DNA from: Lysobacter sp. M2-1
Lineage (GTDB): Bacteria; Pseudomonadota; Gammaproteobacteria; Xanthomonadales; Xanthomonadaceae
Length of the DNA: 64,000 nt
Direction: 5' to 3'
Assembly (NCBI RefSeq): GCF_022662495.1
Contig: NZ_JAKPBU010000012.1
Span: 18,364 to 82,363, forward strand
A program made the position numbers and the translations under genes. Below are positions 62,193-64,000 of the stretch, piece after piece. The notes under the pieces were generated by a model. That model was given only the letters and a program-made list of their open reading frames with translations, ran no database searches and was not told the DNA's origin. Each line of letters begins with the position of its first letter. Within the stretch, counting starts at the first letter, position 1.

Positions 62193-62247
62193 GGGATTCG
62201 GGATTCGTCGGCGAAGCGCGGCCTGGCTTTCACGAATCCCGAATCCC
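62193..62247. repeat. GGGATTCG-type inverted repeat
   Basis: A perfect 16-bp inverted repeat (GGGATTCGGGATTCGT at 62193-62208 and its complement at 62232-62247) lies between pth and ychF, flanked by further GGGATTGGG and ACGAATCCC copies. This class is dispersed in Xanthomonadaceae. It could form a long hairpin in the pth-ychF mRNA. Confidence 0.85.
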
Positions 62248-62273
62248 GAATCACGAATCCCGGAATTCAAGCA

Positions 62274-63365
62274 ATGGGTATCCAATGCGGCATCGTCGGC
62301 CTGCCCAACGTCGGCAAGTCGACCCTGTTCAACGCGCTGACCAAGGCGGGCATCGCCGCGGCCAATTTCCCGTTCTGCACCATCGAACCCAACGTGGGCG
62401 TGGTGCCGGTGCCGGATCCGCGCCTGAACGCGCTGGCCGGCATCGCCCGGCCGCTGAAGGTCATTCCCACCGCAGTCGAGTTCGTCGACATCGCCGGGCT
62501 GGTGGCTGGCGCGGCCAGCGGTGAAGGCCTGGGCAACAAGTTCCTGGCCCATATCCGCGAGGTCGATGCGATCTGCCACGTGGTCCGCTGCTTCGAAAAC
62601 GACGACGTGATCCACGTCAACAACAAGGTCGATCCGATCGCCGACATCGAAACGATCGATACCGAACTGGCCCTGGCCGACCTGGAATCGGTCGAAAAGG
62701 CCCTGCAGCGGGCCGAGCGGTCGGCCAAGACCGGCGACAAGGACGCCAAGACCCGGGTCGAGATCCTGGCCCGGATCCGCGCCGGCCTGGACAGCGGCAG
62801 GCCGGCCCGGGCGCTGGGCCTGTCGGACGAGGACCGTGCGGCGGTCCGCGACCTGTTCCTGCTGACCCTGAAACCGGTCATGTACGTGGCCAACGTGCTG
62901 GAGGACGGGTTCACCGGCAACCCGCACCTGGACGCGGTCCGGGAGCGGGCTGCGGGCGAAGGGGCCGAGGTGGTACCCGTCTCGGCCGCGATCGAGGAGG
63001 AGCTGAGCCAGCTAGAAGACACCGACCGCGACGAGTTCCTCAGGGACCTGGGCCTGGACGAGCCGGGCCTGAACCGCGTCATCCGGGCCGCTTACCGGCT
63101 GCTGGGGCTGCAGACCTATTTCACCGCCGGGGAGAAGGAGGTGCGCGCCTGGACCGTGAAAGCCGGGTCCACAGCGCCCCAGGCCGCCGCCGTGATCCAT
63201 ACCGACTTCGAGAAGGGGTTCATCCGCGCCGAAACCATCGGCTACGACGATTACATCCGCTACAAGGGCGAAGCCGGGGCCCGGGAAGCCGGGCGTCTGC
63301 GCCTGGAGGGCAAGGAATACCGGGTCCAGGAGGGCGATGTCCTGCACTTCCGGTTCAACGTCTGA
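62274..63365 (+). CDS. ychF: Ribosome-associated ATPase YchF (OLA1)
   Basis: YchF is an Obg-family P-loop NTPase that prefers ATP. The 363-residue product has G1 [15 protein letters not shown]3 VDIAGLV, the ATP-specific G4 VANVLED (NxxE in place of NKxD) and a C-terminal TGS domain with [15 protein letters not shown]. It redox- and stress-related roles are known in E. coli. It precedes the tRNA-tuf operon. Confidence 0.96.
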   Translation: MGIQCGIVGLPNVGKSTLFNALTKAGIAAANFPFCTIEPNVGVVPVPDPRLNALAGIARPLKVIPTAVEFVDIAGLVAGAASGEGLGNKFLAHIREVDAICHVVRCFENDDVIHVNNKVDPIADIETIDTELALADLESVEKALQRAERSAKTGDKDAKTRVEILARIRAGLDSGRPARALGLSDEDRAAVRDLFLLTLKPVMYVANVLEDGFTGNPHLDAVRERAAGEGAEVVPVSAAIEEELSQLEDTDRDEFLRDLGLDEPGLNRVIRAAYRLLGLQTYFTAGEKEVRAWTVKAGSTAPQAAAVIHTDFEKGFIRAETIGYDDYIRYKGEAGAREAGRLRLEGKEYRVQEGDVLHFRFNV

Positions 63366-63389
63366 ATTGGGCCAAGGCTGGATCGAGCG

Positions 63390-63418
63390 TTGACAGAAAT
63401 CCGCTCCCCCGTCAAAAT
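63390..63418 (+). promoter_or_regulatory. Promoter of the tRNA-Tyr-Gly-Thr-tuf operon
   Basis: A consensus -35 TTGACA (63390-63395), a 17-bp spacer and -10 CAAAAT (63413-63418), followed at once by the GC-rich discriminator CGCGGGC. Such discriminators mark stringently controlled stable-RNA promoters. Transcription would start ~40 bp before tRNA-Tyr. Confidence 0.8.
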
Positions 63419-63464
63419 CGCGGGCTGTTTCAGGGATTTACGGGATGCGTGGCCCGGAGACTTC

Positions 63465-63550
63465 GGAGGGATACCCAAGCGGCCAACGGGGGCAGACTGT
63501 AAATCTGCTGGCTTACGCCTTCGGTGGTTCGAATCCACCTCCCTCCACCA
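63465..63550 (+). tRNA. tRNA-Tyr (anticodon GUA)
   Basis: Type II tRNA with a long variable arm, acceptor GGAGGGA / TCCCTCC, anticodon loop CTGTAAA (GTA at 63499-63501), discriminator A and encoded CCA. First gene of the operon. Confidence 0.97.
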
Positions 63551-63579
63551 GTTCCAGCCCCATCCACAAGCGTCACGGT

Positions 63580-63653
63580 GCGGGAGTAGTTCAATGGTAG
63601 AACTGTAGCCTTCCAAGCTACTAGTGCGGGTTCGATTCCCGTCTCCCGCTCCA
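63580..63653 (+). tRNA. tRNA-Gly (anticodon UCC)
   Basis: Acceptor GCGGGAG / CTCCCGC, anticodon stem GTAGC/GCTAC with loop CTTCCAA (TCC at 63612-63614), discriminator T and encoded CCA. Confidence 0.97.
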
Positions 63654-63702
63654 TTGAATTGTCCGGCAGTTGAATTATCCGGTCGTCACAACCAGTTTCA
63701 AC

Positions 63703-63778
63703 GCTCACGTAGCTCAGTCGGTAGAGCACCTCCTTGGTAAGGAGGAGGTCGATGGTTCGATTCCATTCGTGAGCACCA
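63703..63778 (+). tRNA. tRNA-Thr (anticodon GGU)
   Basis: Acceptor GCTCACG / CGTGAGC, anticodon stem CCTCC/GGAGG with loop TTGGTAA (GGT at 63736-63738), discriminator A and encoded CCA. It is followed by tuf. Confidence 0.97.
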
Positions 63779-63873
63779 ACAGGCGGTCATACCGCAGGGT
63801 CCGGTCCTCGAGATCGGACTTTCCACCAGAAAAACCAGCACACCACCACACAACGTCAGCGAGATAGACAGTC

Positions 63874-64000
63874 ATGGCCAAGGGTAAATTCGAGCGCACC
63901 AAGCCCCACGTGAACGTGGGCACGATTGGACACGTGGATCACGGCAAGACGACGCTGACGGCGGCGCTGACGAAGATCGGCGCGGAGCGTTTTGGTGGCG
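63874..64000 (+). CDS. tuf: Elongation factor Tu, N-terminal fragment
   Basis: The first ~42 codons read [20 protein letters not shown] and continue [13 protein letters not shown], the EF-Tu G1 region. The gene runs off the right edge. It is last in the tRNA-Tyr-Gly-Thr-tuf operon, the arrangement of the tufB-type locus. Confidence 0.97.
   Translation, partial: MAKGKFERTKPHVNVGTIGHVDHGKTTLTAALTKIGAERFGG

Overview
The window reads as chromosomal DNA of a GC-rich gammaproteobacterium of the Xanthomonadaceae/Lysobacteraceae (Lysobacter- or Luteimonas-like). The signs are very high GC at third codon positions, a secreted subtilase with PKD, PPC and P domains, dispersed GGGATTCG-type and GTGGGAGC-type intergenic repeats, and housekeeping blocks in gammaproteobacterial order (rsmA-pdxA-surA-lptD; hemA/prfA next to lolB-ispE-tRNA-prs-rplY-pth-ychF; tRNA-Tyr-Gly-Thr-tuf). 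I see no prophage, insertion sequence, CRISPR array, rRNA operon or restriction/defence island. The content is mostly core genome with lineage-specific small genes between core genes.

Layout. 1-7.6 kb, minus strand: end of rsmA, a CsaA-like protein, pdxA, surA and lptD (outer-membrane biogenesis), then a histone-deacetylase-like protein, a PduO-type cobalamin adenosyltransferase and a DUF6580 membrane protein. 7.6-10.1 kb: two overlapping ubiquinone-pathway FAD hydroxylases ending at a strong terminator. 10.1-14.2 kb, minus strand: exported Ala-rich and EF-hand proteins, a nucleoside deaminase, a cysteine-rich lipoprotein and glnS. 14.3-18.4 kb: a membrane diguanylate cyclase with a perfect CRP/Clp-type palindrome and a coupled leader ORF, an EamA transporter and msrA. 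18.5-22.9 kb: a membrane-anchored unknown, an NTF2-like exported protein, an alpha/beta hydrolase and a D-aminoacylase-like lipoprotein. 23-25.4 kb: oxyR facing ahpC-ahpD, with a near-consensus OxyR box directly abutting the ahpC promoter. 25.5-32.7 kb: M1 aminopeptidase, prmC, proline iminopeptidase and small metabolic genes. 32.8-39.7 kb: a DUF1631 protein, then pntAA separated from pntAB-pntB by an opposite-strand sigma/anti-sigma-like/DUF3106 cassette.

39.8-43.6 kb: cytochrome P460 plus a membrane protein, divergent from a MocR regulator, then a small membrane protein and sufT. 43.9-47.7 kb: two secreted peptidases (S8 and M28). 47.7-53.7 kb: short asparaginase-like protein, DUF2069-wrbA, yihY-tlpA-acyP, ppk2, an XRE regulator coupled to moaB, and a GNAT. 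53.8-64 kb: prfA-hemA divergent from TPR-lolB-ispE, tRNA-Gln overlapping the end of ispE, prs, rplY, pth, ychF, and a tRNA-tuf operon with a strong promoter and GC-rich discriminator.

Functional threads: envelope assembly (SurA, LptD, LolB), peroxide defence (OxyR, AhpC, AhpD, MsrA), NADPH and redox balance (Pnt), and translation (GlnRS, RF1, PrmC, Pth, L25, EF-Tu, tRNAs). The most unusual regulatory logic lies at the diguanylate cyclase leader, the oxyR-ahpC intergenic region and the split pnt locus. I did not find a clearly undescribed multi-gene system. The best candidates for new biology are those loci, the adenosyltransferase/DUF6580 pair, and the small exported proteins.
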